Positions 40,639 to 50,395 of a stretch of DNA of 55,976 nt are shown in pieces. Below the pieces are notes generated by a model that was given only the letters and a program-made list of their open reading frames with translations, searched no databases and was not told the origin of the DNA. The stretch spans positions 1-55,976 of the forward strand of contig JACRAK010000029.1 in assembly GCA_016234725.1 (NCBI GenBank), in the 5' to 3' direction. The stretch's first letter is position 1. The number at the start of each line of letters is the position of its first letter. A program made the position numbers and the translations under genes. The stretch comes from Candidatus Azambacteria bacterium. GTDB lineage: Bacteria; Patescibacteriota; Minisyncoccia; GWC2-36-17; WO2-46-25.

Positions 40639-41175
40639 TTATGCGGTCCCTGCGCGCTTGCCTTCTTTGCGCCGAATTATTTCTCCCGTATATCGAATTC
40701 CTTTCCCTTTATATGGCTCAGGCTTCTTCAGCTTGCGGATGTTCGCCGCGATCTGGCCTACGAGCCCCTTATCGATGCCTGAAATGGAAATGGCATTCTT
40801 CTCAACATGGAACGCAATGCCCGCAGGCGCTTCGAATTCAACGGGATGAGAAAAGCCGAGCTGCATTACGAGCTTGTTCCCGGAGAGCGCTACGCGATAC
40901 CCCACGCCTTCCAACTCAAGTTTCTTCGTGAACCCCTCATGCACGCCTTTCGCCATGTTCGCGATAAGCGCGCGGGTCAACCCCACAAAAGCCTTTGATG
41001 CGTTTTCGTGCGCTTTCCGGACGATCACCAGGCCGTTTTCCTGCGTCACCGCGACCGCAGGATGCGCGTGCAATGCCAATTCCCCTTTTGGCCCCTTCAC
41101 GGAGACCATATTTCCCTCGATGCGTACTTCGATCTTCTCGGGTATTTTTATTGAATTTTTTGTAAGACTTGCCAT
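40639..41175 (-). CDS. rplF: Ribosomal protein uL6
   Basis: A 178-aa two-domain protein near the sarcin-ricin loop. VSVKGPKGEL is in the first repeat, and the C-terminal PEPYKGKGIRYTGEIIRRKE is diagnostic. The start MASLTKNSIKIPE is used instead of the track's upstream Met. Neighbours are rpsH and rplR as in the spc operon. Confidence 0.95.
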   Translation of the reverse strand: MASLTKNSIKIPEKIEVRIEGNMVSVKGPKGELALHAHPAVAVTQENGLVIVRKAHENASKAFVGLTRALIANMAKGVHEGFTKKLELEGVGYRVALSGNKLVMQLGFSHPVEFEAPAGIAFHVEKNAISISGIDKGLVGQIAANIRKLKKPEPYKGKGIRYTGEIIRRKEGKRAGTA

Positions 41176-41180
41176 AGGGA

Positions 41181-41570
41181 TCACCACACTTCACAGATAA
41201 CCTCTCCGCCAACGCGCTTTCGACGCGCCTCTCTATCGGTCATTAATCCTTCGGGTGTTGAGATCACCGCGATGCCAAAACCCTCTCGAATAGAATGCAT
41301 TTTTGCGGCGGGTGCATACACTCGCTGGCCGGGCTTCGATACGCGCGCAATACTGCTGATCGCGGAAGAGCCATCTTTCTGATATTTCAATTTCACCGCA
41401 ATGGTTTTGCGTATTTTTTTCCCCTTCTTTTCAAACCCGTCGATGAAATTCTCCCGCTTTAAGATCGCGAGTATCGCCGACTTGATCTGTGAATACGGAA
41501 TACTCACGGTCTCATGACCGGCTGCTTTCGCATTGCGTATTCGCGTGAGCATGTCTGCAATAGGATCCAT
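41181..41570 (-). CDS. rpsH: Ribosomal protein uS8
   Basis: A 129-aa 16S-binding assembly protein. DPIADMLTRIRNAKAAGH opens the protein and STPEGLMTDREARRKRVGGE closes it. This is the standard length. Confidence 0.95.
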   Translation of the reverse strand: MDPIADMLTRIRNAKAAGHETVSIPYSQIKSAILAILKRENFIDGFEKKGKKIRKTIAVKLKYQKDGSSAISSIARVSKPGQRVYAPAAKMHSIREGFGIAVISTPEGLMTDREARRKRVGGEVICEVW

Positions 41571-41573
41571 AAA

Positions 41574-41667
41574 TATCTTATAACCTGTATCGTAAATCTT
41601 GGAACATAAAACGTAGATTCTGAAATATGAATTGGGTTTTACGTTTCATGTTACCTGTTTCATGTTT
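41574..41667. repeat. F5 degenerate-arm repeat between rpsN and rpsH
   Basis: CTGTATCGTAAATCTTGGAAC-type units face GTTTCATGTTACCTGTTTCAT on the other side. It fills the 97-bp rpsH-rpsN gap, unusual in a spc operon where genes nearly touch. Confidence 0.55.
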
Positions 41668-41853
41668 TCACCAGCTTGATCGCGTTACTCCGGGGATCTC
41701 GCCTTTTTGCGCAAGCTCCCGGAAACAGATCCTGCACAGATCGAATGCGCTGATATAGCCGCGCACCCGTCCGCATCGAAAACACCGATTTACTTTTCGT
41801 GTCGAGAATTTTGGTTTCCGTTTTGACCGCGCAATGGTTGATTTCTTTGCCAT
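41668..41853 (-). CDS. rpsN: Ribosomal protein uS14, zinc type
   Basis: A 61-aa protein of the short zinc-binding form. Two CxxC pairs are seen (CFRCGR and CRICFRELA). The C-terminus [11 protein letters not shown] is canonical. It binds 16S rRNA in the head. Confidence 0.96.
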   Translation of the reverse strand: MAKKSTIARSKRKPKFSTRKVNRCFRCGRVRGYISAFDLCRICFRELAQKGEIPGVTRSSW

Positions 41854-41864
41854 ACCAACAAATA

Positions 41865-42404
41865 TTATTTCTTCAGGGGAACTCCCATCATACGGAACAT
41901 GTATTCCGCCGCCTTCTTATCCCAAGAATTGGTCACGATGGTTATCTCAAAACCGAAGATATTCCCCGCTTTTTCGTGGCTTGCCTCAGGAAACACAATA
42001 TCTTCTTTTATGCCGATAGTCAAATTACCCGCCTGATCGATCCCATTCGTGCCGATACCGTGAAAATCCCTCGTGCGGGGAAACGCGATGGAAACAAGTC
42101 GGTCGAGAAAACTGTACATTTTTTCGCCTCTGAGCGTCACCTTCACGCCGATGGGCGTTCCTTGGCGAAGTTTGAACGTAGCGATGGATGTGCGCGCGAG
42201 TGTCTTCACCGCTTTTTGCCCCGCGATAAGCGTGAGTCCGCGCTCCACCGACTCGACGGCTTTCTGATCCCCGGATACTCTGCCAACGCCCGAATTCAAG
42301 ACGATCTTGCGGATCTTTGGCGCTTGCGCATCAAGGCGATACCCGAATTCCTTCTTCATCGCAGGCACCACTTCTTTTATATATTTTTCTTTAAGACGGT
42401 TCAT
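41865..42404 (-). CDS. rplE: Ribosomal protein uL5
   Basis: A 179-aa 5S rRNA-binding protein. [12 protein letters not shown], then [15 protein letters not shown] and [10 protein letters not shown] are the conserved blocks. The start [12 protein letters not shown] is used. It lies between rplX and rpsN. Confidence 0.95.
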   Translation of the reverse strand: MNRLKEKYIKEVVPAMKKEFGYRLDAQAPKIRKIVLNSGVGRVSGDQKAVESVERGLTLIAGQKAVKTLARTSIATFKLRQGTPIGVKVTLRGEKMYSFLDRLVSIAFPRTRDFHGIGTNGIDQAGNLTIGIKEDIVFPEASHEKAGNIFGFEITIVTNSWDKKAAEYMFRMMGVPLKK

Positions 42405-42406
42405 AC

Positions 42407-42712
42407 TTATATCGTTGCGTTGCATTTTTTACATATCCGCGACTTGATGTCTTTCGATATCTGATACCCGACGCGCGCGGGCTTGGAACATTTCGGACAG
42501 ATAAGCATCACGTTTGAAATATCAAGCGGCGATTCTTTTGAAATGATCTGCCCTTTTTCACCCTGCTTTCGCGGGCGCATGTGCACTTTACGCATATTCA
42601 ACGACTGCACTACCACGGCGCGATCGTCCGGGAGCACCTGCATGATCTTTCCCGATTTCCCTCGATCTTTTCCTCGCATGATCACTATATTGTCGCCTTT
42701 TTTTACTTTCAT
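42407..42712 (-). CDS. rplX: Ribosomal protein uL24
   Basis: A 101-aa assembly initiator. The KOW motif is VKKGDNIVIMRGKDRGKSGK. The Zn-ribbon-like C-terminal CPKC and CKKC pairs are present, as in several CPR and actinobacterial forms. Confidence 0.95.
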   Translation of the reverse strand: MKVKKGDNIVIMRGKDRGKSGKIMQVLPDDRAVVVQSLNMRKVHMRPRKQGEKGQIISKESPLDISNVMLICPKCSKPARVGYQISKDIKSRICKKCNATI

Positions 42713-42722
42713 ATGCGTTGCG

Positions 42723-43088
42723 TTATACCACCTCCGGCGCGAGTGAAACTAATTTTGTAAATCCTTTTTCCTTCAATTCCCGAGGGATCGGACCGAAGAT
42801 CCTTCCCCCTTTCGGTTCCTGCCCGTCCACGATCACCACCGCATTGTCATCAAATCGGATATGGGAGCCGTCTTGCCGCGTGAATGACCGCCGCTGGCGC
42901 ACCACCACCGCTTTCACCACGTCTGATTTTTTTACCGCCTTCCGCGGCTCGGCGACTTTGACCGTGCCGACGATGATATCGCCGATTCGCGCGTATCGCT
43001 TGCGCGTGCCGCCCAATACGCGAAAACACTGGACGATTTTCGCCCCGCTGTTATCTGCAACCTTACACATGGTACGCGGCTGGATCAT
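42723..43088 (-). CDS. rplN: Ribosomal protein uL14
   Basis: A 121-aa barrel protein at the subunit interface. [17 protein letters not shown] begins the protein, and [20 protein letters not shown] ends it. This is the standard length. Confidence 0.96.
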   Translation of the reverse strand: MIQPRTMCKVADNSGAKIVQCFRVLGGTRKRYARIGDIIVGTVKVAEPRKAVKKSDVVKAVVVRQRRSFTRQDGSHIRFDDNAVVIVDGQEPKGGRIFGPIPRELKEKGFTKLVSLAPEVV

Positions 43089-43107
43089 ATCTGTTCGTTA
43101 AAAACTG

Positions 43108-43353
43108 TTATACTCTTCCGATCACTGTCCATTTTTTATCTTTTGAGATCGGGCGCGTTTCTTCGATCACTACCTTGTCGCCGACCTTATATTCCTTCTT
43201 CTCATCATGCGCTTTATAGCGCTTCGTCACCGTATAGCGCTTGCGGTAGATGGGGTGCTCTTTGATGCTCGTCACCGACACTACCACTGTTTTTTGCATG
43301 GCATCAGATACCACCTCCCCCTGCAATGTTCGTTTTTGTTTTTTTTCTTCCAT
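43108..43353 (-). CDS. rpsQ: Ribosomal protein uS17
   Basis: An 81-aa OB-fold protein. LQGEVVSDAMQKTVVVSVTS and IEETRPISKDKKW are the conserved blocks. Upstream, between it and rpmC, lies TTTAGAACCCATCTTAATAA, a solo copy of the terminal repeat of the element at 53.6 kb. Confidence 0.95.
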   Translation of the reverse strand: MEEKKQKRTLQGEVVSDAMQKTVVVSVTSIKEHPIYRKRYTVTKRYKAHDEKKEYKVGDKVVIEETRPISKDKKWTVIGRV

Positions 43354-43362
43354 GGTATTTAG

Positions 43363-43382
43363 AACCCATCTTAATAAAAAGC
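43363..43382 (+). repeat. Solo end of the str-operon MITE-like element
   Basis: TTAGAACCCATCTTAATAA matches the terminal repeat TAGAACCTATCTTAATAATA at 53641 with one difference. No partner arm is found nearby, so it is a solo end or a shared motif. Confidence 0.45.
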
Positions 43383-43385
43383 CGA

Positions 43386-43580
43386 TTATACCAGCTGTTT
43401 CGCACGAAGTAAAGTGAGGATCCTTGCCCGTGTTTTGCGCGCCGCAGCTATCGCCTTCACGTTCTTTAATTTATTGAACGCGCGGTCAAAACGAAGGGTT
43501 TTTAACTCTTCTTCGCATGCGAGAAGGTCTTTCTCGAGCTCTCCGGATGATTTTGATCGCAACATTTCTGTCTTTTTCAT
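43386..43580 (-). CDS. rpmC: Ribosomal protein uL29
   Basis: A 64-aa two-helix protein at the exit tunnel. LRSKSSGELEKDLLACEEEL and the C-terminal RKTRARILTLLRAKQL are typical. Confidence 0.92.
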   Translation of the reverse strand: MKKTEMLRSKSSGELEKDLLACEEELKTLRFDRAFNKLKNVKAIAAARKTRARILTLLRAKQLV

Positions 43581-43584
43581 ACTG

Positions 43585-44001
43585 TTATATCTCGCGTTTT
43601 ACGAATTTCGCCGCAAGCGGGAGCTTTGATGACGCTTTCCGCAGCGCTTCTTGGGCTATTTTTTCATCGACGCCGTCCATCTCGAACAATATCGTTCCCG
43701 GCTTGATCACCGCAACATAATGATCGACGGACCCTTTTCCGCCGCCCATCGGCACTTCTTGCCCCTTTTTGGTGATCGGCTTATCGGGAAATATCCTGAT
43801 CCAGATCTTCCCCGACCGCTGCACGTACCGGGTCATTGCGCGCCGCGCCGCTTCGATCTGCCGCGACGTCAGCCATGCCCGCCCCTTCGCCTTCAAGCCG
43901 AATGCGCCGAAGCTCAAATGGATGCCGCGCGACGCCACGCCGCGATCGCGTTTTCGTCCTTTGTGCCATTTCCTATGTTTTACTTTTTTGGGCAATAACA
44001 T
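43585..44001 (-). CDS. rplP: Ribosomal protein uL16
   Basis: A 138-aa protein at the A-site tRNA elbow. [19 protein letters not shown] starts it, and [19 protein letters not shown] is diagnostic. Confidence 0.96.
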   Translation of the reverse strand: MLLPKKVKHRKWHKGRKRDRGVASRGIHLSFGAFGLKAKGRAWLTSRQIEAARRAMTRYVQRSGKIWIRIFPDKPITKKGQEVPMGGGKGSVDHYVAVIKPGTILFEMDGVDEKIAQEALRKASSKLPLAAKFVKREI

Positions 44002-44010
44002 GACTCGAAG

Positions 44011-44691
44011 CTATTTTGTATGTTCCTTCTTTTCTTTATCAAATACTTCTCCCTTATAGATCCAGATCTTTACGCCTACCACGCCGTACGTGCAATATGC
44101 GTTCGCGGTCGCGTAATCAATGTGCGCCCGCAATGTCGCAAGCGGCATTCTTCCTTTGCTCAGCCATTCCGTGCGTGACATTTCGCCTCCGTCAAGCCTT
44201 CCGGACACCCTGATCTTCGCTCCGATCACGTCGCCGCTTTGCATGGTCTTTTCCAGCGTTTGCTTCAACACTCGTCTGAACGGAAGCCGTTTCTCGATCT
44301 GGTCTGCGGCCTGTTGTGCGACGATCGGCGCGCGGCCTTCCGGCTTGGACACCTCTTCCACCTGGACCCGGATCTCTGTCTTTGCTTTTTTATCGACGCG
44401 GATCGCGTTATATTTCTTTTCGATCTCGTTTTTAAGCGCTTCGATGCCGCCGCCGCCTTTGCCGATGATCAGCCCGGGCCTTGAGGTATGAATGATCACC
44501 GTGATCTTATTCGCCGAGCGCTCGATCTCGATCCGTTCAAGTCCGTTCTTCCTGAGTTTTTCAACTAAAAAGCTGCGAAGATAATAATCTTCTTTCAAGA
44601 AATCTTTATATGCTTTCTGCTGAAACCATCGCGACCTCCACCCCTCATTCACGCCGATCCGGAAGGCCAATGGATTTACTTTCTTTCCCAT
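44011..44691 (-). CDS. rpsC: Ribosomal protein uS3
   Basis: A 226-aa head protein. The KH domain has SRPGLIIGKGGGGIEALKN, and the C-terminal domain has GAKIRVSGRLDGGEMSRTE. This is the standard length. Confidence 0.96.
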   Translation of the reverse strand: MGKKVNPLAFRIGVNEGWRSRWFQQKAYKDFLKEDYYLRSFLVEKLRKNGLERIEIERSANKITVIIHTSRPGLIIGKGGGGIEALKNEIEKKYNAIRVDKKAKTEIRVQVEEVSKPEGRAPIVAQQAADQIEKRLPFRRVLKQTLEKTMQSGDVIGAKIRVSGRLDGGEMSRTEWLSKGRMPLATLRAHIDYATANAYCTYGVVGVKIWIYKGEVFDKEKKEHTK

Positions 44692-44713
44692 GTGCGTAAT
44701 CGCAAATTATTTA

Positions 44714-45268
44714 TTATTTATCTTCGTGCGCGTGGAATGCCCGTCGCGCGATACCGGTCAAACGCCGCCCCGTTGGCGCGGGCTTTTTCGCTACTTGCGC
44801 GCGTACGGCGGGCTTTTTTTCATGCGTCATGGCCTTTTTGCTTTTCCCTTCTTCCTTCGCTGTTTTCTTTGCCGGCATGACAAGCGCCATCTTTTTCTGA
44901 GAAACCTTTTTCCCCGTGTGCGTCATATTTCTATCTTTCTTTTCCGATAAAGTCAAGCTGATATGGGACATTCTCTTCCGGATCGTATAGGAACTTCCCC
45001 GCGCGCGCGGCATGCCGCGCTTCAATGTCTGCCCTTCGTTCACGAAGATCTCCGAAATATACAGATCCTTGGGGTCAAGCTTGAAATTGTGCGTCGCGTT
45101 CGCCACCGCGGAATCGATCAGCTTTATGATCGGCAGCGCCGCTTTGCGCATAAGGAACGTAAGCTGGGTCTTTGCGTCGCCCACGTTGCGTCCCCGAACA
45201 AGCGCGGCAACAATTCTGACCTTGCGCGGTGATATTCGTATATTGCGGAGATGGGCTTTTACGTGCAT
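44714..45268 (-). CDS. rplV: Ribosomal protein uL22 with long basic tail
   Basis: A 184-aa protein. Residues 1-112 are uL22 (RNIRISPRKVRIVAALVRG and RGMPRARGSSYTIRKRMSHI). The last 70 residues are a Lys/Ala/Pro-rich extension, longer than the usual 110 aa total. Such tails probably reinforce RNA contacts. Confidence 0.94.
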   Translation of the reverse strand: MHVKAHLRNIRISPRKVRIVAALVRGRNVGDAKTQLTFLMRKAALPIIKLIDSAVANATHNFKLDPKDLYISEIFVNEGQTLKRGMPRARGSSYTIRKRMSHISLTLSEKKDRNMTHTGKKVSQKKMALVMPAKKTAKEEGKSKKAMTHEKKPAVRAQVAKKPAPTGRRLTGIARRAFHAHEDK

Positions 45269-45285
45269 ATATGTTGCGTATCGTA

Positions 45286-45615
45286 TTATTTCTTAGGCGC
45301 TGCTGCTGCCGGCGCTGCGGCAGGGGCGGTCGCGGTCTGCGCTTTTGCTTCCAGTTCTTTCTGCATCTTGCCGCCATGTCTGACAAATTTCCGCGTGAGC
45401 GAAAACTCTCCGAGCCGATGGCCCACCATGTCTTCCGTGATGAACACGGGGACATGCGCCTTGCCGTTGTGTACGCCAATGGTGAACCCGATCATTTCCG
45501 GCGAGATCATGGATGCGCGCGCCCATGTGTTGATGGTCGCTCCCGGCTTTACCTTCGCGATCTTTTCGAGCAATCGCTCGTCAACGTATGGTCCTTTTTT
45601 CAGGCTTCGTGACAT
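45286..45615 (-). CDS. rpsS: Ribosomal protein uS19 with Ala-rich tail
   Basis: A 109-aa protein. [19 protein letters not shown] and [19 protein letters not shown] are canonical. The extra 20 residues of Ala/Pro ([14 protein letters not shown]) are not found in model bacteria. Confidence 0.95.
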   Translation of the reverse strand: MSRSLKKGPYVDERLLEKIAKVKPGATINTWARASMISPEMIGFTIGVHNGKAHVPVFITEDMVGHRLGEFSLTRKFVRHGGKMQKELEAKAQTATAPAAAPAAAAPKK

Positions 45616-45619
45616 ATAT

Positions 45620-46447
45620 TTATTTCTTTACTTTTCGTGAAACGATAAATTTATTCGTAGGATGATTCTTCTTGCGCGTTTTTTTGCCAAGCGCATGCTT
45701 GCCCCACGGCGTCTTCGGATACGGAAGACCGATCGGCTGCGCTCCTTCACCGCCGCCATGCGGATGATCCACCGGATTCATCGCCGAACCGCGCACGGTC
45801 GGCCGGATGCCGCGCCATCGCGACGCCCCCGCTTTTCCGTAGCTGATGAGATTATGCTCGGGATTCGAAAGCACGCCGATGGTCGCCAAGCACGATGAAA
45901 GGATCCTGCGCACTTCGCCCGAAGGCATCTGCACGTTGGCATATTTTCCTTCGTGCGCCATGACTTTCGCGGAAGACCCTGCGCTCCGCACGATCTGCCC
46001 GCCCTTCCCCGGCTGCATCTCCACATTATGGATGAAAAAACCCACCGGTATCTTTGCAAGCGGCAACCGGCTTCCGTCCGCAAGCGGCGCGTTGTCGGAC
46101 GTGATCACCGCATCGCCCACTTTCATGTTCTTCACCGCGAGCACATAGCGCTTTTCGCCGTCATGATATTGGATCAGCGAAATGAACGCAGAACGGTTCG
46201 GGTCATATTCGAGCGCGATGATCGTGCCCGGAATGTTCATTTTATTCTGCTTGAAATCGATCTCGCGGAAAAGCTTTTTATTGCCGCCGCCTTTGTGGCG
46301 TACGGTGATCCTTCCCTGTTTCGAGCGCCCCATTCTCCGCTTGCGGCCGAATGTCAGCGACTTCTCCGGCTCTTTGTTGGTGAGCATGGAATAGTCAGCG
46401 ATCGATCGCTGTCGTTGTCCCGGAGTTGTTGGTTTCAGTAATTTCAT
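45620..46447 (-). CDS. rplB: Ribosomal protein uL2
   Basis: A 275-aa peptidyl-transferase-region protein. The central [20 protein letters not shown] and the C-terminal [19 protein letters not shown] hold the essential His. This is the normal length. Confidence 0.96.
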   Translation of the reverse strand: MKLLKPTTPGQRQRSIADYSMLTNKEPEKSLTFGRKRRMGRSKQGRITVRHKGGGNKKLFREIDFKQNKMNIPGTIIALEYDPNRSAFISLIQYHDGEKRYVLAVKNMKVGDAVITSDNAPLADGSRLPLAKIPVGFFIHNVEMQPGKGGQIVRSAGSSAKVMAHEGKYANVQMPSGEVRRILSSCLATIGVLSNPEHNLISYGKAGASRWRGIRPTVRGSAMNPVDHPHGGGEGAQPIGLPYPKTPWGKHALGKKTRKKNHPTNKFIVSRKVKK

Positions 46448-46455
46448 ATGGTGCG

Positions 46456-46878
46456 TTATACGCCGATATCTATCGTTTCGCCTTCTTTTATCGTTACCAT
46501 CGCTTTTTTAAATCCCGGGACACGCCCTTCGTGACGCCCGAGGCGCACCTTTTTCCCGGGCATATTCATCACGTTTACTTTCGTCACCGTAACTTTGAAC
46601 ATGCGCTGGATCGCTTTTACGATCTCATTTTTCGTGGTTGCGCGCGCGACCTTGAATACATAGGTATTCTGTGCCGCACACCGCGATGTTTTTTCAGTGA
46701 TATACGGATGCTCGATCACGCGCCCCGCATATACCGGCCGCATCTGCACCGATCCGGTATGCTCCGGTGCCGCATCGCTGACCGTCGCTTTTTTTACGCG
46801 TGATACAACCGCCTCCTTCTTTGGAGCTTTCGTTTCTTGTTCAGACAATGTCTTTTTGATTGTGCCGATAATGGACAT
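46456..46878 (-). CDS. rplW: Ribosomal protein uL23 with N-terminal extension
   Basis: A 140-aa tunnel-exit protein that docks SRP and trigger factor. The core starts near residue 55 (RVIEHPYITEKTSRCAAQ) and includes VTKVNVMNMPGKKVRLGRHE. About 50 Lys/Ala-rich residues precede it. Confidence 0.93.
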   Translation of the reverse strand: MSIIGTIKKTLSEQETKAPKKEAVVSRVKKATVSDAAPEHTGSVQMRPVYAGRVIEHPYITEKTSRCAAQNTYVFKVARATTKNEIVKAIQRMFKVTVTKVNVMNMPGKKVRLGRHEGRVPGFKKAMVTIKEGETIDIGV

Positions 46879-46887
46879 ACTGGAAAA

Positions 46888-47682
46888 TTACGCTTTTTTC
46901 TTCGCCTGCTTCTTTCCCTTTTTTACTGCCGGCTTCTGCGTCTGCTTCTTCGCTTTCTTGGCCGGCGCGGTCCGTGCGGCTTTTTGCGCGGCAACCCTTT
47001 TTATTTCCTGCGCTTCCTGTGCCGATGCGGGCTTCTTCATTCCTCCGTACGTTTTTTCGATCACTGCGATCGCCTCTTTCGGGATCATCACATATCTGTA
47101 TATCAAAAGGTCGTGCACATTCAAGCTGTCTGCGCGCAGTACTTTCACATTCGGAAGATTGCGCGCCGCAAGCGTAACATTCATATCTGCGCCGGGAATG
47201 ATAATAAGCGTCTTCCGCGTTTCCACCTCGGGCAAGATGCCCATGAACGCGCGAAATACGTCCGCCATATGTTTTGTTTTCGGCTTTTCAAATGCAAGCG
47301 CGTCAAGCACCGCGATCTTGCCCGCTTTTACTTTGGACGAAAGCATCATCGCGAGCGCTTTCTGCTTTTGTTTTTTATTGATCTTCAAAGAAAAATTCCG
47401 CTCATTGCGCGGACCGAATGTCACGCCGCCGCCCGTCCACAACGGAGACCGGATGGAACCGTGCCGCGCGCGGCCGGTGCCTTTTTGGCGCCACGGCTTC
47501 TTGCCGCCGCCGGAAACCTCGCTCCTGTCTTTGGTGTGCGCGATGACCTGCCGCGCATTGCAAAACTGCACCCGCATTGCCTGATGCACCACGCTGTCTT
47601 TATGCGGCACGCCGAACACGCGCTCCGGAAGATCGTATGTTCCCACCTTTTTCCCCTCTTGATTGTATACCACTGTTTCCAT
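46888..47682 (-). CDS. rplD: Ribosomal protein uL4 with Lys-rich tail
   Basis: A 264-aa protein. The core has GGGKKPWRQKGTGRARHGS in the tunnel loop, and the last 40 residues are Lys/Ala-rich. The start METVVYNQEGKKVG is used. The track's 16-residue extension is translated F4 repeat. Confidence 0.95.
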   Translation of the reverse strand: METVVYNQEGKKVGTYDLPERVFGVPHKDSVVHQAMRVQFCNARQVIAHTKDRSEVSGGGKKPWRQKGTGRARHGSIRSPLWTGGGVTFGPRNERNFSLKINKKQKQKALAMMLSSKVKAGKIAVLDALAFEKPKTKHMADVFRAFMGILPEVETRKTLIIIPGADMNVTLAARNLPNVKVLRADSLNVHDLLIYRYVMIPKEAIAVIEKTYGGMKKPASAQEAQEIKRVAAQKAARTAPAKKAKKQTQKPAVKKGKKQAKKKA

Positions 47683-47689
47683 ATTATGT

Positions 47690-47732
47690 TCCCTGTTTGT
47701 CCAAGAGCGAAGCGATTGGCTCACAAACAGCA
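47690..47732 (-). repeat. F4 hairpin element in the rplD leader
   Basis: On the minus strand CTGTTTGT...ACAAACAG encloses AATCGCTTCGCTCTTGG. It ends at CAGGGAACAT, 8 nt from the rplD ATG, so it forms part of the ribosome-binding region. Confidence 0.6.
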
Positions 47733-47747
47733 ATGTTGAATTTTAAT

Positions 47748-48350
47748 TCAGCCTTTGATCTCAAGCAGTGTTCCGCGTCTTCCCGGGACCGCGCCCGCGA
47801 CTGCCAATATATTATGTTCTTTGTCGATCTTCGCCACCGTCAAGCCGGTCACGGTCTTGCGCACGCCGCCCATCCTTCCCGCCATGCGCGTTCCTTTGAG
47901 CACGCGCTGCGGCCATGTCGCGCCGATAGAGCCCGGTTCGCGCTCGCTGTGTTTTTGCCCGTGCGACGCTCTGCCGCCGCCAAAGTGATGGCGTTTCACC
48001 ACGCCTTGAAATCCTTTTGCTTTGCTCGTGCCGGAAACCTTTATCGCGTCGCCTTCAGCAAACAGGGACACGTCGATCGCGTCGCCTACTTTCTTGTCCG
48101 CCGCGCCTTTGGTGCGATATTCTTTCAATACGGCAAATGCGCCCAGGTCGCGCACATGGCCTTTTTCCGGTTTGTTTGCTTTATTCTTTGCGCCAAACCC
48201 CAGCTGTACCGCATCATAGCCGTCGCATTCTTTCGTGCGCACCTGCGTCACCGTGCATGGCTGTACGTCAATGAGCGTCACTGCAATAGCGGCGCCTTTT
48301 TCGTCGAATATCTGTGTCATGCCGATTTTACTCCCTAACAAGAACTTCAT
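47748..48350 (-). CDS. rplC: Ribosomal protein uL3
   Basis: A 200-aa protein. MKFLLGSKIGMTQIFDEKG begins it, the tip loop HHFGGGRASHGQKHSEREPG is conserved, and AKIDKEHNILAVAGAVPG follows. This is the standard length. Confidence 0.96.
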   Translation of the reverse strand: MKFLLGSKIGMTQIFDEKGAAIAVTLIDVQPCTVTQVRTKECDGYDAVQLGFGAKNKANKPEKGHVRDLGAFAVLKEYRTKGAADKKVGDAIDVSLFAEGDAIKVSGTSKAKGFQGVVKRHHFGGGRASHGQKHSEREPGSIGATWPQRVLKGTRMAGRMGGVRKTVTGLTVAKIDKEHNILAVAGAVPGRRGTLLEIKG

Positions 48351-48445
48351 ATTTTTTTCGCAAAAAATGGGCTGTTAGCCCATTATAGAGAAGGCACAGG
48401 TTCGATGCTTCGCATCAATTGTAATGACAAATGCTTCTCATTTAC

Positions 48446-48496
48446 ATTACACATCGTTCCGCGACACCACAAGGGTGGCGCGGAAGCATGTGTAAT
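48446..48496. repeat. Palindrome between rpsJ and rplC
   Basis: ATTACACAT-CG-TTCCGCG and CGCGGAA-GC-ATGTGTAAT are complementary apart from a 2-nt internal loop and enclose ACACCACAAGGGTGG. It ends at the rpsJ stop codon. A second weak hairpin (GGGCTGTTAGCCC) lies at 48371. Confidence 0.7.
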
Positions 48497-48823
48497 CTAA
48501 ACCATCTTTATCTCGATGTCTACCCCCGCGGGCAGATTCAAATTAGTAAGGGCATCGATGGTTTTCGGGGTCGGCTCGCCGATATCGATCAGCCGCTTGT
48601 GCACCCGCATCTCGAAATGCTCGCCTGAACTTTTGTGCACGAACGTCGAACGATTCACCGCGTACTTTTTGATCTCGGTCGGCAATGGGATCGGCCCAAA
48701 CACCGAAACGCCCTGCCGTTCAGCCGCCTCCACGATCTGGCGCGCGCTGTTATCGATGATCTTATTATCATACGCTTTGATCTTTATCCTCAGTTTTTGT
48801 GTGGCTCCTTCTTTTACTGCCAT
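48497..48823 (-). CDS. rpsJ: Ribosomal protein uS10
   Basis: A 108-aa head protein, also the NusE antitermination factor in other bacteria. [20 protein letters not shown] and [17 protein letters not shown] are canonical. It is the first gene of the S10 block, preceded by tuf. Confidence 0.96.
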   Translation of the reverse strand: MAVKEGATQKLRIKIKAYDNKIIDNSARQIVEAAERQGVSVFGPIPLPTEIKKYAVNRSTFVHKSSGEHFEMRVHKRLIDIGEPTPKTIDALTNLNLPAGVDIEIKMV

Positions 48824-48827
48824 ATCT

Positions 48828-48926
48828 TGAATCTTAAATCCTGAATCGTGAAGCTTGAATCTTGAGTTTCGGGTTTTATGTTGCGAGTTTCAAGTTTCAA
48901 GTTGTGTGTTCCAAGCTTCATGTGTG
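48828..48926. repeat. F5 degenerate-arm palindrome between tuf and rpsJ
   Basis: TTGAATCTTAAATCCTGAATC and GAAGCTTGAATCTTGAG on the left face GTTTCAAGTTTCAAGTTG and CCAAGCTTCAT on the right. It fills the gap and overlaps the tuf stop region. Confidence 0.65.
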
Positions 48927-50120
48927 CTACGCGATGATCTGAGTCACCACGCCCGCACCGACCGTTTTACCGCCTTCGCGGATCGCAAACCGCTGCTTTT
49001 CTTCAAGCGCGATCGGCGCAATTAATTTAACCTTGATCTTCACGGTATCGCCCGGCATGACCATTTCAGCGCCCTCCGGCAACGTGACATCTCCCGTCAC
49101 ATCCGTGGTCCTGATATAGAATTGCGGCTTATACCCTTTGAAGAACGGCGTGTGCCTTCCTCCTTCTTCTTTCGTAAGCACATACACCTCCGCTTCAAAT
49201 TCGGTGTGCGGCGTGACCGAGCCCGGCTTCACGATGACCTGGCCGCGCTCCACGTCTTCTTTCTTGATACCGCGGAGCAGCACGCCCGCGTTATCACCCG
49301 CCATCGCTTCATCAAGCGACTTGTTGAACATTTCAATGCCGGTGATCACCGTCTTGGTGCTCGGGCGCAAACCGACGACTTCCACTTCATCGTTCACTTT
49401 CCCTCTCCCGCGCTCTACTCTCCCCGTCACCACCGTACCGCGGCCTTCAATGGAGAAGATGTCTTCGATCGGCATCAAGAACGGCTTGTCGAGGTCGCGG
49501 ACCGGTTCCGGGATGTATTCATCCATGGTCTCAACGAGCTGAAGCACTTTCTTCGCCCATTCGTCATCCTTTGAGGTCGCCTGAAGCGCCTTAAGGCCTG
49601 AACCGCGGATGATCGGCGTGTTTGCGCCGTCGTATTTGTATTTCGTCAAAAGCTCCCGGATCTCCTCCTCAACGAGGTCAACCAGTTCAGGATCGTCCGC
49701 CATATCAACTTTGTTGAGGAATACGATCAATCGCGGCACGCCTACCTGATGCGCAAGCAAGATGTGCTCGCGGGTCTGAGGCATCGGACCGTCTGATGCC
49801 GCCACTACCAGCACCGCGCCATCCATCTGTGCGGCACCGGTGATCATGTTCTTGATATAATCGGCGTGCCCCGGAGCATCGATATGCGCATAGTGCCGCT
49901 TTGCCGATTCATACTCTGAATGATGCAATGCGATCGTGATCCCGCGCGCCTTTTCTTCGGGCGCCGAATCGATCTGATCAATAGACTCCACTTTCGCCTT
50001 GAACCCCGCGAGGTTGAGGCAATGGAGGATCGCCGCTGTCAACGTGGTCTTCCCGTGGTCGACATGACCAATGGTACCTACGTTCACATGCGGCTTTGTG
50101 CGTTCAAATTTCTCTGCCAT
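48927..50120 (-). CDS. tuf: Elongation factor Tu
   Basis: A 397-aa translational GTPase. G1 is [11 protein letters not shown]3 is DAPGHADY, G4 is NKVDMAD and SGLKALQ is G5-like. Domains II and III are complete to the C-terminal [15 protein letters not shown]. It delivers aminoacyl-tRNA. It is the only tuf in the window, between fusA and rpsJ. Confidence 0.97.
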   Translation of the reverse strand: MAEKFERTKPHVNVGTIGHVDHGKTTLTAAILHCLNLAGFKAKVESIDQIDSAPEEKARGITIALHHSEYESAKRHYAHIDAPGHADYIKNMITGAAQMDGAVLVVAASDGPMPQTREHILLAHQVGVPRLIVFLNKVDMADDPELVDLVEEEIRELLTKYKYDGANTPIIRGSGLKALQATSKDDEWAKKVLQLVETMDEYIPEPVRDLDKPFLMPIEDIFSIEGRGTVVTGRVERGRGKVNDEVEVVGLRPSTKTVITGIEMFNKSLDEAMAGDNAGVLLRGIKKEDVERGQVIVKPGSVTPHTEFEAEVYVLTKEEGGRHTPFFKGYKPQFYIRTTDVTGDVTLPEGAEMVMPGDTVKIKVKLIAPIALEEKQRFAIREGGKTVGAGVVTQIIA

Positions 50121-50169
50121 AGGTTATTTAATTAATAAGTTATAATAATAAATACGAATACAAAAAGCC

Positions 50170-50356
50170 CTAAGGGGACTGTTACCGAATACCATTTCTA
50201 CTGCAATCCTTATATTTCGGCTGCGATTTTGTGAAAATTTCTCACTATATACGCCGTATATGCCTCAAAATTTTCACTTCATCTCGCCTGCCTACCGGTA
50301 GGCAGGCTCGAAATATGAAGATTTCGCTACGAAAGCGTATTCGGTAACAGTCCCTA
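50170..50356. repeat. Large palindrome upstream of tuf
   Basis: GGGACTGTTACCGAATAC and its complement GTATTCGGTAACAGTCCC form perfect 18-bp outer arms. Inside, ATATTTCG/CGAAATAT, GTGAAAATTT/AAATTTTCAC and CTGCCTACCGGTAGGCAG give nested hairpins. With the F2 copy beside it, this explains the 401-bp gap 50121-50521; no ORF is supported there. Confidence 0.75.
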
Positions 50357-50395
50357 AAAACGAATAGAGGCATTGTAAGGAAAGATACTGGTTTC

